Assembly: GCF_004211955.1 (NCBI RefSeq)
Contig: NZ_RHJI01000015.1
Location: forward strand, 1-64,000
Length of the DNA: 64,000 nt
Direction: 5' to 3'
Source of the DNA: Escherichia sp. E1V33
GTDB taxonomy: Bacteria > Pseudomonadota > Gammaproteobacteria > Enterobacterales > Enterobacteriaceae
The position numbers and the translations under genes were made by a program. Below the pieces are notes generated by a model. It saw only the letters and a program-made list of their open reading frames with translations. It was not told the DNA's origin and did no database searches. Shown here piece by piece: positions 62,772 to 64,000 of the stretch; the first letter of the stretch is position 1, and each line of letters opens with the position of its first letter.

Positions 62772-63812
62772 TCATTTATCGGAAGAAGCCTGCCACAGAT
62801 TTAGCTCGCCATCGGCGATATGCTGGTCAATCTGCGCCAGTTCTTCGGCACTAAACGTCAGGTTATTCAATGCCTGCACGTTCTCCTCTAGTTGCTCCGC
62901 GCGGCTGGCACCAATCAATACCGACGTCACGCGATCATCTTTCAGCAACCAGCTTAACGCCATTTGCGCCATTGATTGTCCACGCTGCTGTGCCATTTCA
63001 TTCAATAAGCGCAGGCTGTTGAGGTTGGCTTCGGTGAGCATTTTCGGCGTCAGGCCACGAACTTTATGACCTTCGCGATGCATCCGTGAATCCTCCGGAA
63101 TACCGTTGAGATATTTTCCGGTCAGCAATCCCTGGGCCAGTGGGGTGAAGGCGATGCAGCCTACGCCGTTATTTTCCAGAGTATCCAGCAGACCGCTTTT
63201 ATCTACCCAGCGGTTGAGCAGATTGTATGAAGGTTGATGAATTAACAGAGGAATTTTCCACTCACGCAGCAACTCGACCATTTTTTGCGTCCGCTCTGGC
63301 GAGTAAGAGGAGATCCCGACATACAGCGCCTTGCCGCTTTGCACTGCATGAGCCAGCGCAGAGGCGGTTTCTTCCATCGGCGTGTTTTCATCGACGCGGT
63401 GCGAGTAAAAGATATCCACATACTCAAGCCCCATACGCTTCAGGCTTTGGTCGAGGCTGGCAAGCAGGTATTTACGTGAGCCGCCAGAGCCATACGGGCC
63501 AGGCCACATATCATAGCCAGCTTTGGTGGAGATAATTAACTCGTCACGATAAGGCGCAAAATCTTCCCGTAACAGACGACCAAAGTTCTCTTCTGCACTA
63601 CCAGGAGGTGGGCCGTAGTTGTTGGCTAAATCAAAATGAGTAATACCCAAATCAAAGGCTTTGCGCAGGATTGCACGCTGTGTTTCCAGCGCGTTGACGT
63701 GACCGAAATTGTGCCATAAACCGAGCGATAACGCGGGCAGGCGTAAACCGCTTTTTCCGCAATAGCGGTACTGCATCTGCTCGTAACGTTCGGGATTCGC
63801 TAACCAGACCAT
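62772..63812 (-). CDS. yghZ: L-glyceraldehyde 3-phosphate reductase
   Basis: 346-aa aldo-keto reductase of the AKR14/Kv-beta-like group (also gpr), using NADPH on L-glyceraldehyde 3-phosphate and methylglyoxal. The N-terminal barrel has FDLANNYGPPPGSAE with catalytic Asp/Tyr, ISTKAGYDMWPGPYG with Lys, and FYSHRVDENTP with His. The C-terminal SVLIGASRAEQLEEN binds NADPH. Full length. It is divergent from yghX. Confidence 0.96.
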   Translation of the reverse strand: MVWLANPERYEQMQYRYCGKSGLRLPALSLGLWHNFGHVNALETQRAILRKAFDLGITHFDLANNYGPPPGSAEENFGRLLREDFAPYRDELIISTKAGYDMWPGPYGSGGSRKYLLASLDQSLKRMGLEYVDIFYSHRVDENTPMEETASALAHAVQSGKALYVGISSYSPERTQKMVELLREWKIPLLIHQPSYNLLNRWVDKSGLLDTLENNGVGCIAFTPLAQGLLTGKYLNGIPEDSRMHREGHKVRGLTPKMLTEANLNSLRLLNEMAQQRGQSMAQMALSWLLKDDRVTSVLIGASRAEQLEENVQALNNLTFSAEELAQIDQHIADGELNLWQASSDK

Positions 63813-63968
63813 GACATCTCCTTTCCACCATTCAATTTCGAAACATTGTTTCTAGTCTAGCGATTTACCCGTGTCTATCCCGTAGCATCGCTCACAGAGT
63901 GACGAAAAACTGGGCAAAAACACACGCTTATGCTTTGCTTAAAAAAACAACAGTTGAGGAGTAAAACG

Positions 63969-64000
63969 ATGCCGCGTTTGACCGCCAAAGATTTTCCGCA
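63969..64000 (+). CDS. yghX: YghX, dienelactone-hydrolase-like, first 10 codons
   Basis: The last 32 bases encode MPRLTAKDFP after a GAGGAG ribosome site. This matches the start of YghX, a dienelactone-hydrolase family protein next to yghZ in E. coli. Whether it is intact cannot be seen, and I recall the K-12 copy being a disrupted gene. Confidence 0.7.
   Translation, partial: MPRLTAKDFP

Overview
The window is enterobacterial chromosome, almost certainly Escherichia coli or a very close relative. RpoD, RpsU, TsaD, TolC, ParE/ParC, ExbB/D and nearly every other protein match E. coli proteins as I remember them, with only scattered substitutions. Gene order is that of the 66-68 min region of the K-12 map, written in the opposite direction. 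It is not K-12. A P2/186-type prophage end abuts tRNA ileX. By recollection of the K-12 map, the yqi fimbrial cluster, mqsRA and ygiZ are missing, ygiS is a deleted remnant, and there is an extra Lpp-like lipoprotein gene. This pattern suggests a non-K-12 lineage, but I cannot assign a phylogroup from sequence reading alone.

Layout. 1-5.2 kb: late end of a P2-family prophage (gpE extension, tape measure T, U, D, Ogr) ending at the 3' end of tRNA-Ile(CAU) ileX. 5.4-11.4 kb: mug, then the macromolecular-synthesis operon rpsU-dnaG-rpoD on the minus strand, diverging from tsaD. 11.4-15.6 kb: L-tartrate fermentation genes ttdABT with divergent regulator ttdR. 15.6-25.6 kb: plsY, folB, uppP, cca, ygiM, ygiF, glnE and hldE, covering lipid, folate, cell-wall, tRNA, nitrogen and LPS functions. 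25.6-26.4 kb: a 377-bp tandem duplication carrying two SibRNA/Ibs type I toxin-antitoxin units. 26.4-34.6 kb: yqiK-yqiJ, glgS, ubiK, FMN riboswitch-ribB, an unnamed 56-aa membrane peptide, zupT, ygiD, ygiC and ygiB. 34.7-40.9 kb: tolC diverging from the compact run nudF-yqiB-cpdA-yqiA-parE. 40.9-45.6 kb: ygiN, mdaB, qseCB, ygiW, ygiV and the ygiS remnant. 45.6-52.6 kb: parC, plsC, ftsP, ygiQ. 52.6-64 kb: two Lpp-like lipoproteins, yqhG, dkgA, yqhD with regulator yqhC, yghB, metC, exbBD, yghA, yqhA, yghZ and the first codons of yghX.

How genes work together. rpsU-dnaG-rpoD couples translation, replication and transcription initiation. TtdA/TtdB form L-tartrate dehydratase, fed by the TtdT antiporter. 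HldE makes the LPS heptose precursor. ParE and ParC form topoisomerase IV. QseB/QseC form a two-component system. ExbB/ExbD energise TonB-dependent uptake. YqhC controls the YqhD/DkgA aldehyde reductases. metC and exbB share an intergenic region with recognisable MetJ and Fur sites.

I found no CRISPR array, complete IS element or convincingly new multi-gene system. The items most worth a second look are the roughly 21.5-residue repeat in the phage tape measure, the tandem sib/ibs pair, the extra Lpp-like lipoprotein lacking a terminal lysine, the ygiV-ygiS deletion scar, and the unnamed 56-aa membrane peptide.
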